Position numbers and translations under genes: made by a program. From Gammaproteobacteria bacterium (GTDB lineage Bacteria; Pseudomonadota; Gammaproteobacteria; UBA6429; Thiohalophilaceae): a stretch of DNA of 19,302 nt. Under the pieces are notes generated by a model. The model did not search any database and had not been told where the DNA came from. It saw nothing but the letters and a program-made list of their open reading frames with translations. The stretch lies in the NCBI GenBank assembly GCA_003233255.1, contig QILH01000246.1, positions 1 through 19,302 on the forward strand, given 5' to 3'. Positions within the stretch are counted from its first letter, which is position 1; each line of letters begins with the position of its first letter. Shown in pieces: positions 1 to 8,124 of this stretch.

Positions 1-576
1 CACGCTGACGTTCATGCGCACTAACGGGCGAACATCGGCACTTAAGGTGCCATCGTTGGCGGCCACCAGGACCACTTCGTGCACGCCCGAGATAGAGGCA
101 ATAACCTGTTGCACACATGAGTCAATACTGCGTGCCTCTGCATCGACCGAGCGCAGTAATTCAATTTTCTGTTCGGCGCTTAATACACAAAGTGGATCAT
201 TCTCGGTATACAAAGGCGTAACCGCGGAAGTTTGCCAGGCATTCATACCGCCACTTTGCCCCTGTTTGGCAATGGTTCGCGCGGCATCCGCAGCCGAGGT
301 CAGCGCCGGTAAAATTAAATCATCGGAATAGGCGAAGCCGGTCTTCTCACCACTGATGGCCCTAACTCCCACACCTTGCTCAATGTTGTGCTGGCCTTCT
401 TTGACAATACCATCTTCCAGCACCCAGGATTCATGCCGACTGGATTGCATATAGATATCCGCATAGTCAATGGCATGTCCCATCATACTGCCGATTACTT
501 TTTCCAGTACCGATTCATCCAGTTCAGCTGGTTGCAACAGGCTTTGTCGGGCAATGAGTAAATTTTTATCCGTCAT
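1..576 (-). CDS. tldD: TldD metalloprotease subunit, N-terminal 192 codons (partial)
   Basis: N-terminal part of TldD, which with TldE (PmbA) forms a zinc metalloprotease that trims peptides (in E. coli, microcin B17 precursor and the antitoxin CcdA). The frame is open from an ATG at 576 to the left edge. I translated it by hand: it begins MTDKNLLIARQSLLQP and contains HESWVLEDGIVKEG, GVGVRAISGEKTGFAYSDD and DGTLSADVRPLVRMNVSV, which match E. coli TldD nearly block for block. The HExxH-type catalytic motif lies further on, outside the window, so activity cannot be judged. The start overlaps the last 11 bases of the upstream nit-family gene, which suggests translational coupling. The match is firm; only the missing C-terminal half is unknown. 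Confidence 0.95.
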   Translation of the reverse strand, partial: MTDKNLLIARQSLLQPAELDESVLEKVIGSMMGHAIDYADIYMQSSRHESWVLEDGIVKEGQHNIEQGVGVRAISGEKTGFAYSDDLILPALTSAADAARTIAKQGQSGGMNAWQTSAVTPLYTENDPLCVLSAEQKIELLRSVDAEARSIDSCVQQVIASISGVHEVVLVAANDGTLSADVRPLVRMNVSV

Positions 577-1399
577 TTTTGTTTCCAATGGTTATACGTC
601 GATGTGAAAGCGCCGGGAAATTCGTGCGGATTGACTGAATCTGCTTTAAATCGATATCGGCCAATACAAAACCGGAACCCCGTACCAGTCGATCAATGAT
701 ATTACCCCAGGGATCTACGATCATGCTGTCGCCGTGTGTCTCGCGACCATTGACATGATAACCACCCTGGTTGGCGGCAACAACATAACTTAGGTTCTCT
801 ATAGCCCTTGATCTCACAAGTGATTCCCAGTGTGCGGCGCCGGTGGTGGCGGTAAAGGCCGATGGAATCACAAATATATCAATATTGTGTTCCATTAATT
901 TTCGAAACAGTTCCGGAAAACGTACATCATAACAAATTGCTACGCCGATCCGACCCAGTGGTGAATCAAACCAGACCAGCTCATTACCGGCCTTAATGGT
1001 CTTCGACTCCAGGTAATTTTCCTGCGTTTCAGTAAGCTGGACATCAAACAGGTGATATTTGTCATAGCGGGATACGAGCTCACCTTTATCATTAAAAACC
1101 AGGCATGATGCATACACTCGAGTGCTATCATCTGATTTTATCGGTAATGTCCCGGCAACAATCCAGACCTGGTTTTTCCTTGCCTGCTCGGTTAAAAATT
1201 CCTGAACCGGGCCATGACCAATAGATTCCGCAAGTTCAATCTTATCTTCTTCTTCCATGCCCATGTGGGAAAAGTTTTCTGGCAGAACTATTAGTTTGGC
1301 TCCCGCGTTAGCGGCCCCTTCCATCAGGCGTGCAGCCTCAGTGAGGTTACCTTGCACATTCGAGCCAGAAGCCATTTGAATTGCTGCAATACGGTTCAT
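566..1399 (-). CDS. Nit-family carbon-nitrogen hydrolase (probable deaminated-glutathione amidase)
   Basis: Nitrilase-superfamily amidase of 277 residues. The Glu-Lys-Cys triad is visible: E41 in VLPENF, K114 in RYDKYHLFDV and C156 in AICYDVRFPEL. The KYHLFDV block and overall length resemble the Nit1/YbeM branch, which hydrolyses deaminated glutathione as a metabolite-repair step; that substrate is inferred from the family and not shown by the sequence. No signal peptide is seen, so it is probably cytosolic. It starts at ATG 1399 with no clear Shine-Dalgarno sequence. Its TAA lies 11 bases inside tldD. A nit-tldD pair is a common arrangement in non-enteric gammaproteobacteria. Family assignment is firm, the exact substrate less so. 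Confidence 0.88.
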   Translation of the reverse strand: MNRIAAIQMASGSNVQGNLTEAARLMEGAANAGAKLIVLPENFSHMGMEEEDKIELAESIGHGPVQEFLTEQARKNQVWIVAGTLPIKSDDSTRVYASCLVFNDKGELVSRYDKYHLFDVQLTETQENYLESKTIKAGNELVWFDSPLGRIGVAICYDVRFPELFRKLMEHNIDIFVIPSAFTATTGAAHWESLVRSRAIENLSYVVAANQGGYHVNGRETHGDSMIVDPWGNIIDRLVRGSGFVLADIDLKQIQSIRTNFPALSHRRITIGNKNDG

Positions 1400-1446
1400 A
1401 ATAATGTAGATAGTAGTTTAACGAATGAGATCAAGTGCTGCGGGCT

Positions 1447-1803
1447 TTAATAGGACTGTTTGACGATAACAATTTCAAGTTGATTCGGATTTGAAGATCC
1501 CGGTACAAGCTCGATATATTTTTCACTTAGCCCAAGAGAAATAAGCCAGCTTCTTAATTCATGTGCCCATAAAGTGCCGACGTCTCCGCCAGGGTACTTA
1601 ACCAGCATTGTGGCATTTTTAGTTGTCTGGAATTCCTGCATTGCCGCACGAAGGGCAGGCATTTCAATTATAGATGAGGCCTCACGAGGAATATTCCATT
1701 GCTCGCTGGTTAAAATGTGGGTATTTACCTCAGCAATTACCAGACTGCTTGAACAAAGAACAAGGGCAAATAGAATGAATCGATTATGATATAACTTGCT
1801 CAT
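1447..1803 (-). CDS. small secreted protein of unknown function
   Basis: A 118-residue protein that I do not recognise. Residues 1-24 look like a Sec signal peptide: a short basic start, a hydrophobic core FILFALVLCSSSLVI, and a likely cut after SLVIA. Cys17 has Leu before it, so this is not a proper lipobox and a soluble periplasmic product is expected. The mature part of about 94 residues contains the block LVKYPGGDVGTLWAHELRSW and then GLSEKYIELVPGSSNPNQLE. The inferred order helix, strand, helix, strand, strand faintly recalls an OmpA/Pal-type C-terminal domain, but I do not see the Asp and Arg that bind peptidoglycan, so this is only a suggestion. It starts 9 bases after the yhdP stop with no Shine-Dalgarno sequence, and a TATAAT hexamer lies 8 bases before the ATG. 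It interrupts an otherwise conserved yhdP-nit-tldD order. Confidence 0.75.
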   Translation of the reverse strand: MSKLYHNRFILFALVLCSSSLVIAEVNTHILTSEQWNIPREASSIIEMPALRAAMQEFQTTKNATMLVKYPGGDVGTLWAHELRSWLISLGLSEKYIELVPGSSNPNQLEIVIVKQSY

Positions 1804-1811
1804 ACGCGATG

Positions 1812-1817
1812 ATTATA
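1812..1817 (-). promoter_or_regulatory. candidate -10 box before the small secreted protein
   Basis: A perfect TATAAT hexamer spans the yhdP stop codon and lies 8 bases before the ATG at 1803. If used, transcription would start at or very near the ATG, giving a leaderless message; this would fit the missing Shine-Dalgarno sequence. No good -35 hexamer lies 16-18 bases upstream, where the sequence is the GAAGAAGAAG run of the yhdP tail, and there is no extended -10 TG. A chance match is quite possible in this AT-rich stretch. Confidence 0.25.
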
Positions 1818-4800
1818 GCGTGTCTTCTTCTTCGTCGCCCGAACTTTCTTCGGCTTCAACGGGTTTTAGTTTAATAATCACAGGGTTATCCCAGGATCCA
1901 GTCATAGTATAGTCGGTTGAAATCGAATTATTCATCTGTTCGCCAACTAATTTCTCTAACAAAAAGACCAGTGCGCCAATTTGCCCACCCCAGGCAAGCC
2001 AGGAGATAACAGGAATCGTACTGGAAACACTGGGGCTAACCCGGATACGTTGATCAAAATCTCGCTTGGCAAGTCCCGTTCGTCCAGTAATAGTGATAAA
2101 GGCGATCGGGCTAATGATCGTGACGTTATCAGAAAAAGCATCACCATCTTTAATCTCAAGTTGTCCAACAATTTGCTGAAAGGCCAGTCCCTGTTCCAGT
2201 TCTCCGAAGTCAAGTAACAACCGTCGGGGTAATTCGGCCACACTAAACAAGCCTAATAGACGGCCAGCCCCCGGTTTAATGTCGCGAATAACACCATTTT
2301 CGATAACCGTACCGACATTAGCATTCAGTTTCTCAACCGTAAATCGATTAGGCGCATCAAACCAATGCGCCTGAATGACCGACTTTGCATTGCCCTTTTC
2401 TATCGTCGCAGAAAATCCGAGTTCAGTGAGTGCTTGACCAATATCTTTCGTGGTAACCACAGCAACTAGATTTGTTTGCTGTCGACCGTCACGCACAAAC
2501 CAGCTCCCTTCTCCTTCAACATGCATATAGGGCGCATCTATATAGATCTCTGTGAAGCGCATCCCGTCGGGATGCCGTTCAGCTTGAGTTCGAATATGTC
2601 CATAATTTCTATCGTCATACTTAAATGATTTAATGTCGACGTCAAACAGAGGAATCTTGCGTGGGTCTCGTGCAGGGCGAAGTTTCTTTTCGTCCCCTTC
2701 AACAAAGTTTGTGACCATTTCCAGGTAATCCATACGAACCTGGATCGGGATATTTAAATCCATCATACCAACATTTTTGGTTTCTGCATTGTCTGCTGCG
2801 AAATCAAACCAGTCATCAATATTAAAACTGGATAAATATCCCCGCAGACTTAATTCTTTTTTACTCGGTAACGAGGCGACTAGCTGATGCTCGGTCTTTT
2901 TAATATTGTCATCATAAAAAATAACATCACCGCGTTCCAGTGGCCGGGTATCAAGAGAATCCAGATTAAACACCAAAGCCGTTGACAATTTATTCGCATA
3001 GTTAATCCGTACCGGCAGTTTTCCATCCGTTGGGAACATGATCCTGACATCCAGGAGGCTAAGGTCTTCAGATTTTTTATTTAGAGGGGCAGGCAAGTTG
3101 GAATGGATCCCTTGCAACTGTGATATATATTGAAAGTAGCCCGGTTCGTTTGCCGTACCAAGGTTTAACACGCCCTGCCAGTTTGTTGTTCCAGACAATT
3201 CTCTAAACATGGGTGAGCTAAGGTAATCTTGTATCTTATCGGCAAGCATCTGCCCCTGCATGGTTATCTTCATATTCTGTTTTTTTGCGATGATCTGTGT
3301 ATACAGTTTGCCCTTTGTTTGACCTCCGTTTAATAAAAAGTCTAAATTGTCTGAAAAAACACCCTTCGGACTAAAACTAATATTGGCCTGAATATTTTCT
3401 GCGACCATTTTTCCATTCCAGGTATCAATTTTATTATCGGCAATACGTACTTTCCCTTCATAGAACATGGCAAACCGTGACCGTGTTGTATCTGCTAGCG
3501 GCAATTGAAATCGTCCTTCACCGCTACTGTTGCCGCTGATCGTACTTTGGCGAACAATGGTTTCTGCTTCAGGTGAAACCGGGCTGGTGATCAGGAATTC
3601 CGCCAGATCCGTCGTATAGCCCTTATAACGACCTCGTACTTTTAACAGCGGCTGTTCGAAATCATGAATCGACACTTTAATTCCGCTTAATTTACTATTA
3701 TATAGTGTCACATTATTTGATCGAGCAGTAACGCCCAGACTGGAAACCTCGATATTGGCATCGTTTACATGAACCATTGGCCAACCCTGCTGATAATTTA
3801 GATCAACATCTTTAACGTTAAAGTTCGCGTAGAGAAGACCTGTATTATTTTTATAGGGAAAATCGCTTAATCGCCCATTTAAAATTACACCACCTTCGGT
3901 AATCCGTCCTGATTGAAACGCAGTATCCACCCAGCTAATTAATTCTTCACCCATAATACTGACCGGTAAATAGTTTTTGGTCGTTATGGCCTTGCCATTT
4001 TTATAGCTAACCTGAAGGTCAATGTAAGGTGACTTTTTATCTATTGGGATCATCGCGTAGAAGCCAAGATCAGCACTGATATCATCAGAGTCCAGTAGCA
4101 GTTCACTGGAACGAACGTGTACTGCATCATTTTCAACAAACCAGTTAATATTGCCAATAGCAGAGTTGATAGTTATGGGATTCCTGAACATGGTCGACAT
4201 ATTAAAGCTGATTTTATTACTATCAAGTGTCAGCATACCATCCGATTCATTTAGTATTATTTTCCCAGAAAGCCCCTTAATGCCGGGATAATCCTGCCAT
4301 TCTTTTATTGCTATTGATTCAAAATCAGTTGAGAAATAATAAGCATCTGAATTTTTCGAAAATGAATAATCTGCATATAAATCACTTAAGAACCCCTCTG
4401 GGGCAAGCCGTTCTAATGTCGTGGAAAAAGTTTTATCCAGCAATTCACCCTTTAATAAAACTTCTTTGATGTCTTCGATCTTAAGATAACTTGCATAGGC
4501 TGATATAGAGTCATTGATTTTATTATAATTCACTACGACGGTTGACTCGGGCCAGATATTCCCCGAGGCCATGTATTCAAACTTGTTTACATTAAGCTTC
4601 CAGCCTGAATTTAAACGGTTCCAGTCAACGATTCCGTGAAGCAAATCGATATGGAAATCTTGTCCTTTGTTTCCTAAATTCAGGGTAACATCTTTCGTTT
4701 TCAAATCCGCGCTAATAGAATTTAATTTACCTTTTTCCCACTTCCCCCACAACGACAGGCCTAATGTACCTTGTTCAAGGCTTACATGTTTGAAGCTGGG

Positions 4801-5565
4801 TTTAACACCCCAGTTAACCAGATTTAAATCATCTGCACGGGCAAAAACATCCCCGCTCCATTCACGTGGGTTTAATATATTACCGCTAAAATCAAAGGCT
4901 ATTTCAAGATCTTTCCCTAACTCAGGTGGCAGGCTTACCGTGGCAGTGACCTGATGCCGTTCATCGTCATTTAATAATTGAAAATTTACATTATCAAATT
5001 GAATTTGTTTATTGTTTTCCGAGTCATTCCATACCACGGTGCTGTTCTTAATAGACAAACGACTACGTTCAAAAAACCATCTTGCCAACTCTTCATTGTG
5101 ATCAGTGGATTGTGAAGTGGTAAGCTGTTCTCCAATCTTTCCGACATCCAGACCCTGTATGGTAAAATTTCCTTTGGCATTGCGATGAATGCCCAGCTGA
5201 ACGCCAATAACGGTCAAGCTATCAGGTACCAGTTTGAAATTATAGATACTACGCAACAAATCAATCGTCAAGCGCGCCTGTTCAAAGTGAACAATGGTTT
5301 GCGTTCCTGTCTCATCAAGTAGGTAAACATCATTAAGAATTATGTTAGGCGTAAAACCCGTTAATTTGGCTTCCATCGATTCTATCAATACATCTTGCTC
5401 AAGAATTGCGCTGGCAAAGTCTTCAATCTCTTCTCGATGTTCTTTTACATCGGGCAGGTATAAACGAATAATAGACATACCGACAGCAATCGCCAGAATA
5501 AGCGCCACCATTGAATACCAGAAAGTTCGGTAACAAAAATGATATGTGATTTTAATCCATTTCAT
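1813..5565 (-). CDS. yhdP: YhdP, AsmA-like intermembrane phospholipid transporter
   Basis: A 1250-residue protein of the YhdP/TIGR02099 family (E. coli YhdP is about 1266). These inner-membrane-anchored bridge proteins, with TamB and YdbH, carry phospholipids across the periplasm to the outer membrane. One membrane segment near residues 14-36 anchors the N-terminus, and the long remainder, rich in short alternating beta-type stretches, would be periplasmic. The conserved C-terminal AsmA-like block is clear: PGAGRLLGLFSVAELPRRLL near residue 1100, ISPIAFITITGRTGL, then SSTIPVISWLAWGGQIGALV near 1180. The last 15 residues include 8 Asp/Glu, an acidic tail beyond the conserved block. The interior of the gene is markedly AT-rich compared with its neighbours. 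It lies 21 bases after rng; the E. coli order maf-rng-yhdP-tldD supports the call. Confidence 0.95.
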   Translation of the reverse strand: MKWIKITYHFCYRTFWYSMVALILAIAVGMSIIRLYLPDVKEHREEIEDFASAILEQDVLIESMEAKLTGFTPNIILNDVYLLDETGTQTIVHFEQARLTIDLLRSIYNFKLVPDSLTVIGVQLGIHRNAKGNFTIQGLDVGKIGEQLTTSQSTDHNEELARWFFERSRLSIKNSTVVWNDSENNKQIQFDNVNFQLLNDDERHQVTATVSLPPELGKDLEIAFDFSGNILNPREWSGDVFARADDLNLVNWGVKPSFKHVSLEQGTLGLSLWGKWEKGKLNSISADLKTKDVTLNLGNKGQDFHIDLLHGIVDWNRLNSGWKLNVNKFEYMASGNIWPESTVVVNYNKINDSISAYASYLKIEDIKEVLLKGELLDKTFSTTLERLAPEGFLSDLYADYSFSKNSDAYYFSTDFESIAIKEWQDYPGIKGLSGKIILNESDGMLTLDSNKISFNMSTMFRNPITINSAIGNINWFVENDAVHVRSSELLLDSDDISADLGFYAMIPIDKKSPYIDLQVSYKNGKAITTKNYLPVSIMGEELISWVDTAFQSGRITEGGVILNGRLSDFPYKNNTGLLYANFNVKDVDLNYQQGWPMVHVNDANIEVSSLGVTARSNNVTLYNSKLSGIKVSIHDFEQPLLKVRGRYKGYTTDLAEFLITSPVSPEAETIVRQSTISGNSSGEGRFQLPLADTTRSRFAMFYEGKVRIADNKIDTWNGKMVAENIQANISFSPKGVFSDNLDFLLNGGQTKGKLYTQIIAKKQNMKITMQGQMLADKIQDYLSSPMFRELSGTTNWQGVLNLGTANEPGYFQYISQLQGIHSNLPAPLNKKSEDLSLLDVRIMFPTDGKLPVRINYANKLSTALVFNLDSLDTRPLERGDVIFYDDNIKKTEHQLVASLPSKKELSLRGYLSSFNIDDWFDFAADNAETKNVGMMDLNIPIQVRMDYLEMVTNFVEGDEKKLRPARDPRKIPLFDVDIKSFKYDDRNYGHIRTQAERHPDGMRFTEIYIDAPYMHVEGEGSWFVRDGRQQTNLVAVVTTKDIGQALTELGFSATIEKGNAKSVIQAHWFDAPNRFTVEKLNANVGTVIENGVIRDIKPGAGRLLGLFSVAELPRRLLLDFGELEQGLAFQQIVGQLEIKDGDAFSDNVTIISPIAFITITGRTGLAKRDFDQRIRVSPSVSSTIPVISWLAWGGQIGALVFLLEKLVGEQMNNSISTDYTMTGSWDNPVIIKLKPVEAEESSGDEEEDTL

Positions 5566-5586
5566 AGTAAACTCATGACACCCTGA

Positions 5587-7059
5587 TTACATTAATACTA
5601 CGTCAAACTGTTCCTGGGTATACTCTGATTCGACCTGTAACTTGATGGGTTTGCCAATAAATTCTTCTAACTCTGCAAAACTCGTTGACTCTTCATCAAC
5701 CAGAGTGTCAATCACCGATTGTGAAGCCAGCACCAATAATTTTTGCGCGTCAAACTGACGGGCCTCACGTAAGATCTCTCTAAAAATATCGAAACAAACA
5801 GTTTCCGCTGTCATTAGTGATCCGCGACCACTACAGGTCGGACAGGTTTCACATAAAATATGTTCCAATGACTCACGTGTTCTTTTCCGCGTCATTTCGA
5901 CTAAACCAAGAGAGGACACTTCACTAATATAGGTTTTTGCACGATCTCTATCTAAATTTTTCTCCAGTACACGCAATACCTGACGTCGGTGTTCCGGATC
6001 CGTCATATCAATAAAATCGATAATTATAATGCCGCCAAGATTACGCAGACGTAACTGACGAACGATGGACTGCGTTGCTTCAAGATTAGTTTTAAAAATG
6101 GTTTCTTCCAGGTTTCGATGACCCACAAAGGCACCGGTATTGACATCAATCGTTGTCATTGCTTCAGTCTGATCGATAATAAGGTAACCGCCAGACTTTA
6201 ACTGAACTTTACGTTGTAGGGCTTTGAGAATCTCATCTTCAACACCATAGATATCAAATATCGGACGTTCACCTGGATAGTGCTCTATTCGATCGGTTAG
6301 ATCAGGGATAAATTTATCGACAAAATTATTTACTTTATTCGAGGTCTCGCGTGAATCAATTCTGATTTTTTCCAATTCAGTATCACCAAGATCGCGCATG
6401 GTACGCATAACCAGCGGCAAATCTTCGTGCAACAATCCATCGGTGGAGTTGGCCTTTTGTTTTTCATCAATGGCCGTCCAGAGCTTTTGTAAAAAGATAA
6501 TATCTTTGACCAGGGCTTCCTCGCTAACACCTTCGGCAACCGTCCTGACGATATAACCACCGGGTTTGTATTCCTGTGCATGAGCCTGGATAATATCTTT
6601 AAGTCGTTGCCGTTCATCCGGGTCTTCTATCTTTTGTGATATACCGATATGATGCGCACCGGGCATGAAAACCAGAAACCGAGATGGTATTGAAATTTGT
6701 GTCGTTAAACGCGCACCTTTTGTGCCAATAGGATCTTTGACAACCTGTACAACCACCTCTTGTCCCTCTTTTAACAGATCAACGATCTGATTGTCCGCTT
6801 TCGGACTGGGTGCAGGGTCTTCCTCATCGATCTCGCGGGCTATATCTGAGGCATGTAAAAATGCAGTACGTTCTAAGCCTGCATCAATAAAGGCCGCTTG
6901 CATTCCCGGTAAAACACGACTGACTTTGCCTTTATATACATTACCGACAATTCCTCGTTTACGGGATCGTTCGATATGCACTTCCTGCAGCACACCATTC
7001 TCAATGTAAGCAATACGTGCTTCCTGTGGGGTAATATTTATTAGTAATTCTTCGCTCAT
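5587..7059 (-). CDS. rng: ribonuclease G
   Basis: RNase G, 490 residues (E. coli 489), a single-strand-specific endonuclease that matures the 5' end of 16S rRNA and cuts some mRNAs. The S1 RNA-binding part covers roughly residues 38-120 (GIVGNVYKGKVSRVLPGMQA). The catalytic DNase I-like domain carries the expected metal-binding Asp residues D305 (TTIDVNTGAFVGHRN) and D348 (GGIIIIDFIDM). The zinc-link cysteines C406 and C409 are in CETCPTCSGRG, followed by a family-typical end YTQEQFDVVLM. It lacks the long disordered C-terminal scaffold of RNase E, so it is RNase G and not RNase E. The ATG is 3 bases after the maf TAA with no visible Shine-Dalgarno sequence, suggesting coupled translation. 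Confidence 0.97.
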   Translation of the reverse strand: MSEELLINITPQEARIAYIENGVLQEVHIERSRKRGIVGNVYKGKVSRVLPGMQAAFIDAGLERTAFLHASDIAREIDEEDPAPSPKADNQIVDLLKEGQEVVVQVVKDPIGTKGARLTTQISIPSRFLVFMPGAHHIGISQKIEDPDERQRLKDIIQAHAQEYKPGGYIVRTVAEGVSEEALVKDIIFLQKLWTAIDEKQKANSTDGLLHEDLPLVMRTMRDLGDTELEKIRIDSRETSNKVNNFVDKFIPDLTDRIEHYPGERPIFDIYGVEDEILKALQRKVQLKSGGYLIIDQTEAMTTIDVNTGAFVGHRNLEETIFKTNLEATQSIVRQLRLRNLGGIIIIDFIDMTDPEHRRQVLRVLEKNLDRDRAKTYISEVSSLGLVEMTRKRTRESLEHILCETCPTCSGRGSLMTAETVCFDIFREILREARQFDAQKLLVLASQSVIDTLVDEESTSFAELEEFIGKPIKLQVESEYTQEQFDVVLM

Positions 7060-7062
7060 AAT

Positions 7063-7647
7063 TTATTTTTGCCATATTGGTATATTATATTCTGATAATA
7101 GCTGGGCAGTTTCATACAAAGGCAGACCTACCACACTGGAAAAACTACCTCTAAGATGAGATACAAATGATGCTGCCCTGCCCTGAATCGCATAACTTCC
7201 CGCTTTGTCTTCGGCTTCACCGGTTGCCCAATAATCATCGATCTCAAGCTGATCCAATTCCCGAAAGCTAACGTGTGAGACATTAACACAAACTGAATGT
7301 CTCTCACTAATCATGGCGATGCCCGTCATAACCTGATGTTCGCGACCCGAGAGCGATCTCAACATCGACGAGGCGGAGGCTTGATCGGCTGGTTTGCCTA
7401 ATATTTCACCGTCCAAACAGACGATGGTATCCGCACCCAATACAGGTAAGCGTGTAGATTCAGACAACGAGGACCAGATCGCGTTCGCTTTCTCATATGC
7501 CAGGCGCTGCACATGTTGTTCGGGACTTTCCTGCGCGATGATCGTCTCATCAATATCGGCAATTCTGACCTCAAAGCGGACACCAATCTGCTCCAGCAGC
7601 TGTTGTCGGCGAGGAGATTGGGAGGCTAAATATAAATCGACGTCCAT
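7063..7647 (-). CDS. maf: Maf-family nucleoside triphosphate pyrophosphatase (YhdE type)
   Basis: A 194-residue Maf protein. The family hydrolyses non-canonical or selected NTPs (YhdE type: dTTP, UTP and modified forms) to the monophosphate and pyrophosphate. It has the N-terminal phosphate-binding SQSPRR at residues 9-14, the D73 region VLGADTIVCLDGEILGKPAD, and the C-terminal block DKAGSYAIQGRAASFV followed by GSFSSVVGLPLYET. The last two favour the YhdE subgroup over YceF (m7GTP), although this rests on recalled family patterns. It starts 9 bases after the rlmH stop and lies directly before rng, as in E. coli. Confidence 0.94.
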   Translation of the reverse strand: MDVDLYLASQSPRRQQLLEQIGVRFEVRIADIDETIIAQESPEQHVQRLAYEKANAIWSSLSESTRLPVLGADTIVCLDGEILGKPADQASASSMLRSLSGREHQVMTGIAMISERHSVCVNVSHVSFRELDQLEIDDYWATGEAEDKAGSYAIQGRAASFVSHLRGSFSSVVGLPLYETAQLLSEYNIPIWQK

Positions 7648-7656
7648 GTGAACTTT

Positions 7657-8124
7657 TTACTTGTGGTAGGGATGATTATTAATAATAGAATAGGCTCGAT
7701 ATAATTGCTCGGCCAACATGACTCTAATAATCGGATGCGGAAAGGTCATAGCAGAAAAAGACATCCGCGCCTGGGCCTGCGAAATGAGTTCTGCTGTCAT
7801 TCCCTCTGGCCCTCCGATCAAGATGCTGATATTGGTACCATCCTGTTGCCAGGCTCGGATTTTGTCGGCAAGTACCTCGGTTGACCAACTTTGTCCGTCC
7901 TTATCCAGCGCAATAATATAATGATCTTTCGCAACCGCCTGCAACATCCGCTGCGCTTCTTTTACGAGAATTTTTTGAATATTTGCAGATTTATTGCGTT
8001 TTTCTGCGCTGATCTCAACCAGGCTTATGGTCATGCCGCTGGTTATACGTTTCATATACTCCTGATAGCCATCCTGTACCCAGGCTGGCATACGTTCACC
8101 GACTGCAATAATTTGAATACGCAT
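7657..8124 (-). CDS. rlmH: 23S rRNA pseudouridine-1915 N3-methyltransferase RlmH
   Basis: RlmH, 155 residues, the usual length. It is a SPOUT-fold methyltransferase that uses S-adenosylmethionine to methylate pseudouridine 1915 in helix 69 of 23S rRNA, acting on the assembled 70S ribosome. Visible hallmarks are HYIIALDKDGQSWSTEVLAD near residue 68, the SAM-binding knot loop ILIGGPEGM at 101-109, and the C-terminal LAEQLYRAYSIINNHPYHK. The ATG directly abuts the TAG of rsfS with no intervening base, so the two are probably translated together. An rsfS-rlmH pair is nearly universal in bacteria. Confidence 0.97.
   Translation of the reverse strand: MRIQIIAVGERMPAWVQDGYQEYMKRITSGMTISLVEISAEKRNKSANIQKILVKEAQRMLQAVAKDHYIIALDKDGQSWSTEVLADKIRAWQQDGTNISILIGGPEGMTAELISQAQARMSFSAMTFPHPIIRVMLAEQLYRAYSIINNHPYHK

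Noticed and set aside
14..331. 105-residue open frame on the plus strand
   Set aside because: It lies entirely antisense to the well-matched tldD coding frame and its translation has no family-like features.
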